Source: an uncultured Cytophagales bacterium
GTDB taxonomy: Bacteria; Bacteroidota; Bacteroidia; Cytophagales; UBA9547
Assembly (NCBI GenBank): GCA_945957555.1
Contig: CAMFLX010000004.1
Span: 39,028 to 103,027, forward strand
DNA length: 64,000 bases
Direction: 5' to 3'
Numbering within the stretch: position 1 is the stretch's first letter; every line of letters starts with the position of its first letter. The position numbers and the translations under genes are program-made. Below are positions 43,935-52,966 of this stretch, piece after piece. Below the pieces are notes generated by a model. It had not been told where the DNA came from, made no database searches, and saw only the letters and a program-made list of their open reading frames with translations.

Positions 43935-46685
43935 ATGGATAAAACAAATTTCATAAAAACACTCAGCAAACTTATTCCGCTAGAAAGATTCAAAACACGT
44001 AGTATTGACCTTTATGCATATTCATCGGATGCAGGGTTTTATGAGATTCTTCCAATTGCTGTCTGCTTTCCTATTTCTGAGCAAGAAATAGTAGCAATTA
44101 TTCACAATGCAATGACATGTAACGTTCCGATTACCTTTAGGGCTGGAGGCACTAGTCTTTCGGGCCAAACAGTGGGGGATGGACTGATTGTGGATCTTAG
44201 TCGATCTTGGAACAAAGTACAAGTACTTGATAACTCTGTCTTGGTGCAACCAGGAGTTACTGGAGGAGTTGTAAATCAATATCTAAAAACGAAATCCCGA
44301 AAGATTGGACCAGATCCTTCTTCTATTAACTCAGCAATGATGGGAGGAATCATTTCTAATAATGCAAGTGGAATGTGTTGTGGTGTCCGATACAATTCGT
44401 ACCATACACTCAAAACCATAAAATTCATTTTGAGTGACGGAAAATGTTATTCCACCAAAGAACCTTCCGATTATATAAGATTTGAAACCGAACAATTAAC
44501 CATTTGTAGAGGTTTAGCTGAATTGAAAAATGAAATCTTGAATAATCAGATCCTCCATGAAAAAATTCGGCATAAATACAAAACCAAAAATACTGTTGGT
44601 TATGGATTGAACTCCTTCATAGACTATGAACATCCTTTAGATATTTTAGCACATTTATTGGTTGGCGCCGAAGGCACCTTAGCATTTATTGCAGAAGCCG
44701 AATTACTCACACTACCCGATAAACCTTTTAAGGCAACCGCACTTTTAGTTTTTGCAAACATCACAGATGCCTGTGATGCCATTATTCCTTTGAAAAACAT
44801 CGGTGCCGAATCGCTTGAACTCATGGACCGACCCTCTATTGCTTCAGTTGAACAAATGAAAGGTCTCCCCGATTATGTTAGACAACTGCCACCTGCCGCT
44901 GCTGCACTACTTTGTGAATTCCAGAACTTTGATGAGGAAACTTTAGACGCCCAATTAAAAGAAGTAGAAAAAATAAAACTTCCCGTCATTGAAGACCTTG
45001 TCTTTACAAAGTCCCAAGAAGAACAAGCTCTTTTGTGGAAAATCCGCAAAGGAATGTTCCCGTCTGTAGGGGCAGTAAGGGCTAAAGGTACTACTGTAAT
45101 ATTAGAAGACATTGCGTTTCCTTTAGAACATTTGGCAAACGCTGTCTCAGATCTACAGGGTCTTTTCACAAAATACGCCTATGAAAGAGCCATCATCTTT
45201 GGCCATGCCAAGGATGGAAACCTGCACTTTGTCGTCACCCAATCATTTGACTCTGAAACGGATATCAAAAGGTACGCATCCTTTATGGATGAGGTAGTCA
45301 ATTTAGTAGTGAAAAAATACGATGGAACCCTCAAAGCCGAGCACGGCACTGGTCGTAATATGGCTCCTTTTGTAAAAACAGAATGGGGTGATGAAGCCTA
45401 TGAAATTATGAAGAAACTAAAACAAATAATTGACCCTCAAAATATCTTTAACAGAGGTGTGATTATTAACCCAGACGAATTGGTCCATCTCAAAAATTTA
45501 AAGAAATATCCTGTAGTAGAAGAGGAAATCGACAAATGCATTGAGTGTGGTTTTTGTGAACAAAGTTGTCCAAGCAGGGGCCTAACTTTAAGCCCGAGAA
45601 AGAGAATTGTGATTAAACGAGCACAAAAAAGACTCCTAGCGCTCGGCAAAGCCCAAGAAGCCATGGAACTTGAACTATATTATCAATATGATGGCTTGGA
45701 AACTTGTGCTGTGGATGGCATGTGTGCAACGGATTGCCCAGTACAAATCAACACTGGCGATTTGGTAAAAAAGCTTAGACGACAGCAGAATTCATTCATT
45801 TCAAACATATTGTCGATTATTATTTCAAAAAACCTCAGGGCATCTGAAAAACTTTTGAGGTTTGGGTTTAGGAGCTTTGAGAAAAGCAGAAAGCTTTTAA
45901 AGAATTTCCCGATAGTTAAAAATATACCTGCACAAGTTCGATCTAGTAAGATCCATGCTAATGAAAACACTCAAGCCGATTTCTTGATTTTCTCTGGATG
46001 TATATCTAGAATACTCAGCAATCAAGAAATTCATGACTCCCAGTATATTGAATACATCAGCAAACAGCTAAATTTAAATATTAGTGTACTACCTATCAAC
46101 AATGGTTTATGTTGCGGACAAGCATTCTCATCCAAAGGTTTTGAGAAAGCGAGCGAGATTGCCAAGCGCGATGCAGTGGATAAACTTTTGCAACTCACTA
46201 ATGATGGAAAAATGCCAATTGTTGTTGACGTAAGTTCTTGTTCTCAACAATTTATGAATTATTCATTTTCAGACAAATCTTATCAGGACAAATACAAGAA
46301 ATTGAAGTTTTTAGATAGTGTTGATTTTGTACATGATCATATACTTCCCAAAATCCGAAATCCGAAAAAACTAGATAAAGTGGTTTTGCACCCCAATTGC
46401 TCTATGCACAAAATGAATAAGATTTCTAAATTTAAAAAGATTGCCGAAACAATAGCTGAAGATGTGCATATACCGATCTATGCCACCTGTTGTGGTATGG
46501 CTGGAGATAGGGGTTTCACTGTGCCAGAACTCACGGAATCGGCCGTCCACCTCCAAGTTGCTGAAGTCAAAAGTATCAATGCTCAGCATCACTGCTCAAC
46601 CTCTGGCACTTGCAACATCAACTTAAGTATTCAGACAGGAAAACAATATGAATCGTTATATAGTTTAATTCATAAAGTTCTTTAA
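43935..46685 (+). CDS. FAD- and Fe-S-binding oxidoreductase, D-lactate dehydrogenase type
   Basis: A 916-residue fusion of a GlcD-like FAD domain with a GlcF-like Fe-S part. The FAD site includes FRAGGTSLSGQTVGDGLIVD (about 71-90) and GGIISNNASGMCCG; the C-terminal oxidase half has EHGTGRNMAPFV. Two 4Fe-4S motifs follow, CIECGFCEQSCP (about 534) and CAVDGMCATDCP (about 592), and two CCG domains (NNGLCCGQAFSS about 720; YATCCGMAGD about 852). The family oxidises D-lactate or 2-hydroxyacids and passes electrons to quinone or cytochrome. Substrate is inferred. Confidence 0.92.
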   Translation: MDKTNFIKTLSKLIPLERFKTRSIDLYAYSSDAGFYEILPIAVCFPISEQEIVAIIHNAMTCNVPITFRAGGTSLSGQTVGDGLIVDLSRSWNKVQVLDNSVLVQPGVTGGVVNQYLKTKSRKIGPDPSSINSAMMGGIISNNASGMCCGVRYNSYHTLKTIKFILSDGKCYSTKEPSDYIRFETEQLTICRGLAELKNEILNNQILHEKIRHKYKTKNTVGYGLNSFIDYEHPLDILAHLLVGAEGTLAFIAEAELLTLPDKPFKATALLVFANITDACDAIIPLKNIGAESLELMDRPSIASVEQMKGLPDYVRQLPPAAAALLCEFQNFDEETLDAQLKEVEKIKLPVIEDLVFTKSQEEQALLWKIRKGMFPSVGAVRAKGTTVILEDIAFPLEHLANAVSDLQGLFTKYAYERAIIFGHAKDGNLHFVVTQSFDSETDIKRYASFMDEVVNLVVKKYDGTLKAEHGTGRNMAPFVKTEWGDEAYEIMKKLKQIIDPQNIFNRGVIINPDELVHLKNLKKYPVVEEEIDKCIECGFCEQSCPSRGLTLSPRKRIVIKRAQKRLLALGKAQEAMELELYYQYDGLETCAVDGMCATDCPVQINTGDLVKKLRRQQNSFISNILSIIISKNLRASEKLLRFGFRSFEKSRKLLKNFPIVKNIPAQVRSSKIHANENTQADFLIFSGCISRILSNQEIHDSQYIEYISKQLNLNISVLPINNGLCCGQAFSSKGFEKASEIAKRDAVDKLLQLTNDGKMPIVVDVSSCSQQFMNYSFSDKSYQDKYKKLKFLDSVDFVHDHILPKIRNPKKLDKVVLHPNCSMHKMNKISKFKKIAETIAEDVHIPIYATCCGMAGDRGFTVPELTESAVHLQVAEVKSINAQHHCSTSGTCNINLSIQTGKQYESLYSLIHKVL

Positions 46686-46773
46686 TTGTTGAAATTAATT
46701 TTTTTATTTTAACAAATATTTTTATTCAAATAATGCAATATTTTATTAAATTTGAGATAGTAAAGTAATAATC

Positions 46774-47295
46774 ATGGATCTTAAAAGCTTGTTATCAGAA
46801 ATCGACGGTCTATTGCTAAAAGGCAAATTTGTAGACGCTGCAAAAAAATTCTTCGCGGAGGACATTGAAACCATCAATGAGTACAATCATTCCATCAATG
46901 GAAAAGAAGCAAAAATAGCTTCACTCAACGACCTTCAAAGTCATATCAAAAAAGTACATTCAGTTAAGCTTTTGAACCAATCAGTCTCTGACAACACTAC
47001 ATTTTCAGAGCTCAACTATCATTATGAATACCACAACGGAGCTCAGCAGAGCTATGGAGAGGTTATCAAAAGAGTATGGGACAAAAATGGAAAGATAGTT
47101 GCTGAAAAATACTACAAAGGCCCTATTGAGATAGAAAAGAAAGCTGAGAAAAAGGAAGTAGCTAAAAAGACTGAACCTGTTGTAGCTAAAAAAGAAGTAG
47201 CTAAAGCAACAGCTACTCCGAAGAAAAAAGAGGCAGTTAAAAAAACCGCAGTCGCAAAAGTTGCAGCACCTAAAGCTACTGCAAAAAAGAAATAA
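46774..47295 (+). CDS. SnoaL-like protein with lysine/alanine-rich C-terminal tail
   Basis: A 173-residue protein of two parts. Residues 1-115 resemble a SnoaL/NTF2-like cone fold (FVDAAKKFFAEDIETINEYN, LNYHYEYHNGAQQSYGEVIK, RVWDKNGKIVAEKYYKGP). Residues about 116-173 are almost only Lys, Ala, Val, Thr, Pro and Glu, with repeats such as AKKEVAKATATPKKKE, and the end is ATAKKK. This is the composition of histone H1-like tails and suggests nucleic-acid binding or a surface-charge tag. It stands alone between convergent genes and ends at a hairpin. A -7-like TAAATTTG is at 46747-46754. Confidence 0.8.
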   Translation: MDLKSLLSEIDGLLLKGKFVDAAKKFFAEDIETINEYNHSINGKEAKIASLNDLQSHIKKVHSVKLLNQSVSDNTTFSELNYHYEYHNGAQQSYGEVIKRVWDKNGKIVAEKYYKGPIEIEKKAEKKEVAKKTEPVVAKKEVAKATATPKKKEAVKKTAVAKVAAPKATAKKK

Positions 47296-47318
47296 CATTT
47301 AAAGCTAATGAATATTTG

Positions 47319-47349
47319 AAATGACCCTTCGCAAGTTGGGTCATTTTTG
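47319..47349 (+). terminator. Terminator after the SnoaL-like gene
   Basis: Stem AAATGACCC/GGGTCATTT (47319-47327 and 47338-47346) with a 10-base loop and a T run on the plus strand. Confidence 0.8.
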
Positions 47350-47368
47350 TATAAATCAATTGTATACA

Positions 47369-47974
47369 TTAGAAATATCTTCGGACAAACTCCTTAGCAG
47401 CCTGTTCTAGTACTTGTATGTCATTTTCACTATTTTGAATCACCAAATCACAATGTCCTTTTTGAGGCTCTATATAAGTTCGATAACTCGGTAATACATG
47501 GTGATAAAATCTGTAATTTACATCATCAAAACCATAGCCCCGCTCCGTTTCATCACGATAAAGCCTACGAGAAAAACTAACCTCATCTATACTATCAATG
47601 AATATTTTATGGTCATAGTATGAATTAAACTCTAACTTTTGGAAAACAAATAACCCTTCTGTGATAATTATAGGGTTAGGCTTTATCGTCAATTGCTCTT
47701 GCGCTAGATTTGGATTATTGTAATTGTATTTGCTTTGAACCACTGCAATACCTTTCTTCAGATCCAATAAATCTTTGAAATAAGCATCCAGATCTAATGA
47801 CTCAGGAAGATCAAAGTTTTGAATTCCATTACTATCTCTTGGTTGCAGCTCACGCTTGATATAATAATTATCCTGGGTAAAAATAGTAAGTTGATATTCT
47901 GCTAAATATTTCTGCAAAAATCTCACAAAGCTTGACTTGCCACTCCCACTACAACCAGTTACTCCAATTAACAT
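47369..47974 (-). CDS. udk: Uridine kinase-like P-loop kinase
   Basis: A 201-residue P-loop kinase. Walker A GVTGCSGSGKSSFVRFL is at 4-20; the nucleoside-binding segment FTQDNYYIKRELQPRD follows at about 37-52, then IQNFDLPESLDLDAY, ITEGLFVFQK with the Walker B-like acid, and RRLYRDETERGYGFDDV as the lid. The order is that of Udk, which phosphorylates uridine and cytidine in pyrimidine salvage, though the overall identity to the E. coli enzyme seems moderate. Confidence 0.88.
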   Translation of the reverse strand: MLIGVTGCSGSGKSSFVRFLQKYLAEYQLTIFTQDNYYIKRELQPRDSNGIQNFDLPESLDLDAYFKDLLDLKKGIAVVQSKYNYNNPNLAQEQLTIKPNPIIITEGLFVFQKLEFNSYYDHKIFIDSIDEVSFSRRLYRDETERGYGFDDVNYRFYHHVLPSYRTYIEPQKGHCDLVIQNSENDIQVLEQAAKEFVRRYF

Positions 47975-48020
47975 CCGGAAATTCTCATTTACGAATAAAG
48001 GTATTAAGTTATTGGGAGTA

Positions 48021-48052
48021 AAAAAAGAAAGGGCCCCTAATAAGGCCCTTTC
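48021..48052 (-). terminator. Terminator after the GAF/HAMP protein gene
   Basis: Stem GAAAGGGCC/GGCCCTTTC (48027-48035 and 48044-48052) with an 8-base loop, then T6 on the minus strand. It begins 24 bases after the stop. Confidence 0.88.
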
Positions 48053-48075
48053 ATCTATTAGTTAAATGGGAATAC

Positions 48076-49683
48076 TTAATTCGACTTGAGTTGTTGATTC
48101 TCTTCTTTTAGTTGAGCTATCACTTCTTGAGCCTCGGCAAGTCTCCGTTCAGTCTCTTCGGAAGTAGCTTGCATTTCCTCTTGATTTTGTCTAAGTTCCT
48201 CCTCTTGCGATTTGAGTTGCTCTGCAAGTTCTCTAGATTCCTGAAGAAGCTTAGCAGTCTTATGGTTTATAGTAACCGAAGAAAGTGTAGACGCAATACT
48301 TTGAGCTACCTTCTCAATAAATTCTATCTCATAGGGCTCAAGTACCTTAAATGAAGCTATTTCTATGACTCCATTAACCTCTTCATTGTATAACAAAGGC
48401 ACAATAATCACACATGTGGGCGTAGACAACCCAAGCCCTGAAGTGATATTGATATAATCTTTAGGAACATCAGTGAGGAATATGGTATCTTTTTCCAACC
48501 AACATTGTCCTACCAGACCATCTCCAATATTAATGTTTTTAATCAAATGCTTTTGACGGTCATATGCATAACATCCTTTGAGCTCCAAAACTGGCTCTGC
48601 ACCTGCTTCACTATTCACAATGAAGATACCTCCTTGATTTGCGTCCAAGTATTTTACCAAATTACGGATGATTTCTACACAAAGTTCATCCATATTGCTA
48701 TTGGCACGAAGGATCTCCGCAAATTTCGCTACTCCTTCGGTAGCCCACTTTCTTTGAGCCTCTACCTGAGCAACACTCTTAAGATTACCTCTCATGTCTA
48801 GCAAGGCGTTGCCTAAAATATCATTTTCACTCAAAGGCTGGAACTCTGAATCGTAATTGCCTTTCCCAATATTCTCAGCAAAGCTAGAGGTCTTAGACAA
48901 TCCTTCTACCAATGAATCTACCGCTTGTACCATTTGGCCGATTTCATCAGTAGATTTCTTTAAATCACTCTTCTTGAGTTCACCCCTACTAAGATTGACA
49001 ATAGTATCTTTCATTTTAACTAACGGGCTAGTGACTTGTTTTGCCAACAAATACGACAATCCAATCACGCTAAAGATGATTAAAATACCACTTATGGAGA
49101 TGATCGTAATGAGCCAATTCATATTGTACCGTAGCCCTTCCTCGTTGAGTTGGTTTTCTTTCCTTTGATTTTCCTCTAACTTATCAATCCTTTTCTCTAT
49201 TTTTTCACACCCAGCAATTATATTTTCAAGCAAACCATCAGTTTCAAGGCTTAACATGGCATCATTATAATCTGCAAATGATGAAAGTTGTTTCATCAAA
49301 GATTGTTGATCTTTACGCACTGATTCATAAGAGCTTAAGATTCCACTAAGTGTGTCTATATCAGATTTAATTTTCCACTTCTTGCTCAATTCAAGCAAAC
49401 TCATTTTATTTTTAGGATAAAGGGTATCAGAAATAAATTTGAATTTCCGTTTATCTGAGTTATCCTCCATATCCACTTTCCTCCAAATAGTGGATAAATT
49501 TTTCGTACTTGTGACTATATAATTTAGTTCTGAAATTGCTGATAAAGAAGGTCTTCTAACTGTAGTGTTTTCATCTAATGAGTTCTTGAACTTACTAATA
49601 TATACGTAAAGTATTAGTGAATTAGACGTGGTAATGATACCCAAAAGAGTAAGCCACAATATTATTTTCTTCTTGATAGTCAT
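48076..49683 (-). CDS. Membrane HAMP-GAF sensor protein without kinase domain
   Basis: A 535-residue protein. A first membrane span (about 10-30), a periplasmic helical region (about 31-188), a second span (about 190-213), a HAMP domain (about 214-267: PLVKMKDTIVNLSRGELKKS), a GAF domain (about 315-470, with GGIFIVNSEAGAEPVLELKG and CVIIVPLLYNEEVNGVIEIA), and a C-terminal coiled coil (about 475-535). No histidine kinase, GGDEF or MCP signalling domain is present. In Bacteroidota such proteins may signal through the coiled coil to an unlinked partner. It follows the YfiR gene after 16 bases. Confidence 0.9.
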   Translation of the reverse strand: MTIKKKIILWLTLLGIITTSNSLILYVYISKFKNSLDENTTVRRPSLSAISELNYIVTSTKNLSTIWRKVDMEDNSDKRKFKFISDTLYPKNKMSLLELSKKWKIKSDIDTLSGILSSYESVRKDQQSLMKQLSSFADYNDAMLSLETDGLLENIIAGCEKIEKRIDKLEENQRKENQLNEEGLRYNMNWLITIISISGILIIFSVIGLSYLLAKQVTSPLVKMKDTIVNLSRGELKKSDLKKSTDEIGQMVQAVDSLVEGLSKTSSFAENIGKGNYDSEFQPLSENDILGNALLDMRGNLKSVAQVEAQRKWATEGVAKFAEILRANSNMDELCVEIIRNLVKYLDANQGGIFIVNSEAGAEPVLELKGCYAYDRQKHLIKNINIGDGLVGQCWLEKDTIFLTDVPKDYINITSGLGLSTPTCVIIVPLLYNEEVNGVIEIASFKVLEPYEIEFIEKVAQSIASTLSSVTINHKTAKLLQESRELAEQLKSQEEELRQNQEEMQATSEETERRLAEAQEVIAQLKEENQQLKSN

Positions 49684-49699
49684 AAAACAGAACTTTATA

Positions 49700-50218
49700 T
49701 TATTTAACTATGGCCAATTTGATCAAGTCGGAAGAGACCTTCAGCCCATGGGCATCAGCCTCCGACTGGCTAAATTCAAATCGCACTTTGCCATCTTTCT
49801 CGATAAAATTGAATACGGAACCCTTGGAAATATTGCCATCACCTTCTGTTACCAAAAGGATTTTTTTGCTCTTAGTAACCGCTTTAAATGCAGCTATTTG
49901 CCCTATGTCAGAGTTGGGTATGAAGAGGACATTACAACCATCAGCATCTGCAACTCCACTTACTTTTTTAATGATAATCTTTCTTCCATTGATATTTTTA
50001 GAAGATGCCAAATTATCCAGTTTTGCCTTCATGGGTGAGTTGCCAACTACCCCAATTACAAAATCTCCAGATTGCATGTCGGCAGGCCACTGTACATACT
50101 TACCAAAGTGAAACATGAAGCCTGCATATACATCATATTGGTTTTGCGCGTTCGCAATTATTGGTAATAATACCAAACCAATAGTAACCATCGTTTTACG
50201 AAATCTCAAATTAATCAT
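49700..50218 (-). CDS. YfiR/DUF4154 family periplasmic protein
   Basis: A 172-residue periplasmic protein with a signal peptide (VLLPIIANAQNQ; cleavage near 24). The family pattern is clear: FMFHFGKYVQWPADMQSGDFV, IGVVGNSPMKAKLDNLA, NVLFIPNSDIGQI, ILLVTEGDGNISKGSVFNFI, and VRFEFSQSEADAHGLKVSSDL. YfiR in Pseudomonas restrains a diguanylate cyclase; in Bacteroidota, YfiR genes commonly sit between TonB receptors and sensor proteins, as here. It is 136 bases after the TonB gene, with a hairpin in between. Confidence 0.92.
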   Translation of the reverse strand: MINLRFRKTMVTIGLVLLPIIANAQNQYDVYAGFMFHFGKYVQWPADMQSGDFVIGVVGNSPMKAKLDNLASSKNINGRKIIIKKVSGVADADGCNVLFIPNSDIGQIAAFKAVTKSKKILLVTEGDGNISKGSVFNFIEKDGKVRFEFSQSEADAHGLKVSSDLIKLAIVK

Positions 50219-50242
50219 CGTGACAATATTTTAGTTATATTA

Positions 50243-50277
50243 AAGATGATTTGAAACTTTTTATTTCAAATCATCTT
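50243..50277 (-). terminator. Hairpin between TonB receptor and yfiR-like genes
   Basis: A 14-bp perfect stem (50243-50256 and 50264-50277) with loop CTTTTTA. On the minus strand no strong T run follows, so it could be a weak terminator, an attenuator or a transcript-stabilising hairpin. Confidence 0.5.
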
Positions 50278-50354
50278 AATACTGAATTACAAGTTCTGTG
50301 CCAGTTATATAAAATCAATTCATGTGTTGTTAGAACACAACTAGCAATACATTT

Positions 50355-52802
50355 TTAAAAATTATAATTAATTCCTAAGCCATACATTGCCTTAATCTGA
50401 CTCAGTGTCACATTAGTGATACGAGCACTCGTCTCCAAAAGTCCATCGTTAAAGACATCATTACCAAACATATAGACAGAAAGCTTTTTATCCATAAATT
50501 TCTTTTCTACTTTGAAGTTGAAAATTGTTCTGGAGGAATTAGTAGCTATTACAAGACCTTGGCTACCCAAGATCGGTGTATATCTCTGAAATTGATATTG
50601 GTATGTAGTTTGCGTATAAGATTTAGTAGCATATATTACTGATGCTGTCAAGTAAAAATCTTTTGGCAAATCCAAATATGTTTTAAACCTCCAAATAAAC
50701 TGGGGCATTACAGGTACAGAGGGAGTTTGATCTCTTTCTGTGCTGGACAAACTGTTTATATCAAAGTCTGGATTTTTTTGATACTCCATCTTCGTTTGTA
50801 ACCATGTAAGAGAGCCCTCCAAAGTCAGAAAACTCAAAAGCTTGGTCTTTATCATAGACTCATTACCAAGGCTAGTGCCTTTTAAGTTATTACCATAGGT
50901 ATAATAATCGACAATTTGACCAGACTGAGTAAGAGAGGGCTGGGCACGTAAGTTAGATGTTGGGGACGCCGCTATACCGTCAGTTAAGATCGTATAAAAG
51001 AAATTGCTCTCTATGGAAGTCTTACTCAAATTAGAAGACCTGACTCCAAATTCAAAAGTTTGAAATCTTGTAGGTACTGTTTTAGAGCCATTCCTTACTC
51101 CTATTGCGAAAGTTCCGTTAGTGTAAGGTGCAGCCAACTGCTTAGTTGTAGGATCAGCATTAGTATATATGGCGGCCTGCCCAGCTGGACTTTGAATATA
51201 AGCATCTGCTTGTGCGTTTGCGGTAGCATCATCAGCCCCATTATTCTTAAGATTTTGATAAACGCCATCTCTAACTCCTTTAGCAACCTGTGGTGCCACT
51301 TGTCCATAAAAAAAACCATACGCTGGTGCTTTTAAAATAGTTAAATCAATGTTCGTGAGGTTAAACCCTGGGGTTGTATACGACTGGGTGAATCCACCCC
51401 AAAAAGTAAGTTTTTCATTTGGAATGTATGACAGTTTCAAATTTGGAGAGAAATAGAAATTATTATTAACTAAGGTATATTGCTCAGCTTTTACACCTGC
51501 GATCACATTAAGCTTGCCTTCCATAAAACTTAATTTATCCTGCACAAAAAGCCCTTTCAATGATTCTTTTGCCTGAGGATCTACGTAACCGATAGTTGTA
51601 GGATCATTGATGTGATTTATGTCAAAACTTACTCTTCTATAATTTACCCCAAAGCTTAAATCGTTGATTTTTCCTATTTTTATATTGTCTTGTATTTCTA
51701 AATCATAAATTCCATTGTTAACTTTATAACCTCCTCCTAACCTTATAAAATCATTTTCATGGTTATTTGAAAGTCTCACAAAAATTGAGTGATTATCATT
51801 AAAACTATGATCTAATCTAATATTGGAAGTCAATCTCAATGTATTAACATTGGTATGATAGAGAATGTCTCTTTGCCCATAAAATGCTGCAGGATACGAA
51901 TTAGAATATTCCCCTTTGTTTAAAGTATTGAAGTGGGAATGAAACGATAATCTAGTTTTATCAGTAAAATCATAATTTGCTTTGAGGCCTCCACTTACCA
52001 TAAGTTGTTCTTCAAAATTCTGATTGAATCTGTTCACTATGGTTGTATCACCTGATCCATCATTTTTAGGTACAGTTACAAAATTCCCATCAAATCCATT
52101 CATTGGCCCATAGCCATTAAAATGACGAAATTTACCATATCCAGATATAGCAAGTTTATCCGTGACCTTACCTCCTGCTCTTGCGCTTCCAACTAGATAG
52201 CCATTTGTAGCGCTCTCAACTTTAATGTTAAGTTTTGTATCATATTTAGAAGGATCTTTGGTAAAAATATTTACTACTCCAGTAGCAGAATTTGCACCGT
52301 AAATTGTCCCTCCAGAACCTCTAATGAATTCAATTCTATCAATTTCATCAAATGGTATGTCTAAATTTCTGAATGTTACTGAAGATGACATCAACTCCTG
52401 TATCGGAGTTCCATCCAAGAGATATAAGACTGAACCTATAAATCCATTTTCTGGTGCCGAAAACCTCATGGTGCCACTACCATTATTATATTCTTCTTGA
52501 GTACCCCAAAAACCAGGCACTTGTCTAAAAAGTTCTATTAAGTTTGTTGCCCCTGACCTAGCAATGTCATCACTGGAAAGTACATATATAGATGAAGCCA
52601 CATTTTGAAGTTTTTCAGCCTTTTTTGAAACAGAAGTTACTTCCACATTTAACAAATCTTCGAGGGACATTTCAAAAACTGACTCCTCCAGAGGAGGGAT
52701 GGTCTTGGTAGAATCTGTCACAGATGGGCTTACTTGAGCAATGATTACTTGGTTAAGCATCATTATAAATGCACCAAGGATTAAAAAGTATCTATTCTTC
52801 AT
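50355..52802 (-). CDS. TonB-dependent outer-membrane receptor
   Basis: An 815-residue receptor. Signal peptide (1-22) leads to a short N-terminal stretch with FEMSLEDLLNVEVTSVSKKA, the plug domain (about 60-180: ASSIYVLSSDDIARSGATNL, FIRGSGGTIYGANSATGVVN) and a 22-strand barrel ending with the aromatic strand YGLGINYNF. The usual carboxypeptidase-like N-terminal domain of SusC is absent. It probably imports a small nutrient or metal complex. It is adjacent to YfiR and GAF sensor genes, suggesting a shared regulatory circuit. Confidence 0.93.
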   Translation of the reverse strand: MKNRYFLILGAFIMMLNQVIIAQVSPSVTDSTKTIPPLEESVFEMSLEDLLNVEVTSVSKKAEKLQNVASSIYVLSSDDIARSGATNLIELFRQVPGFWGTQEEYNNGSGTMRFSAPENGFIGSVLYLLDGTPIQELMSSSVTFRNLDIPFDEIDRIEFIRGSGGTIYGANSATGVVNIFTKDPSKYDTKLNIKVESATNGYLVGSARAGGKVTDKLAISGYGKFRHFNGYGPMNGFDGNFVTVPKNDGSGDTTIVNRFNQNFEEQLMVSGGLKANYDFTDKTRLSFHSHFNTLNKGEYSNSYPAAFYGQRDILYHTNVNTLRLTSNIRLDHSFNDNHSIFVRLSNNHENDFIRLGGGYKVNNGIYDLEIQDNIKIGKINDLSFGVNYRRVSFDINHINDPTTIGYVDPQAKESLKGLFVQDKLSFMEGKLNVIAGVKAEQYTLVNNNFYFSPNLKLSYIPNEKLTFWGGFTQSYTTPGFNLTNIDLTILKAPAYGFFYGQVAPQVAKGVRDGVYQNLKNNGADDATANAQADAYIQSPAGQAAIYTNADPTTKQLAAPYTNGTFAIGVRNGSKTVPTRFQTFEFGVRSSNLSKTSIESNFFYTILTDGIAASPTSNLRAQPSLTQSGQIVDYYTYGNNLKGTSLGNESMIKTKLLSFLTLEGSLTWLQTKMEYQKNPDFDINSLSSTERDQTPSVPVMPQFIWRFKTYLDLPKDFYLTASVIYATKSYTQTTYQYQFQRYTPILGSQGLVIATNSSRTIFNFKVEKKFMDKKLSVYMFGNDVFNDGLLETSARITNVTLSQIKAMYGLGINYNF

Positions 52803-52966
52803 GTTTTTTGATAATACAGTTCTGCATTGAGTACGACTATTTTTAAAATAAGTTTGAAGATCTTTATAAAAATGTCAAATTAATAATTACAAAAACAACT
52901 TACGTTTGATTTTTACCCCAAAAAACCAAATCCTCTGTAATAAATTAATCATCAGCTATTCATCCA

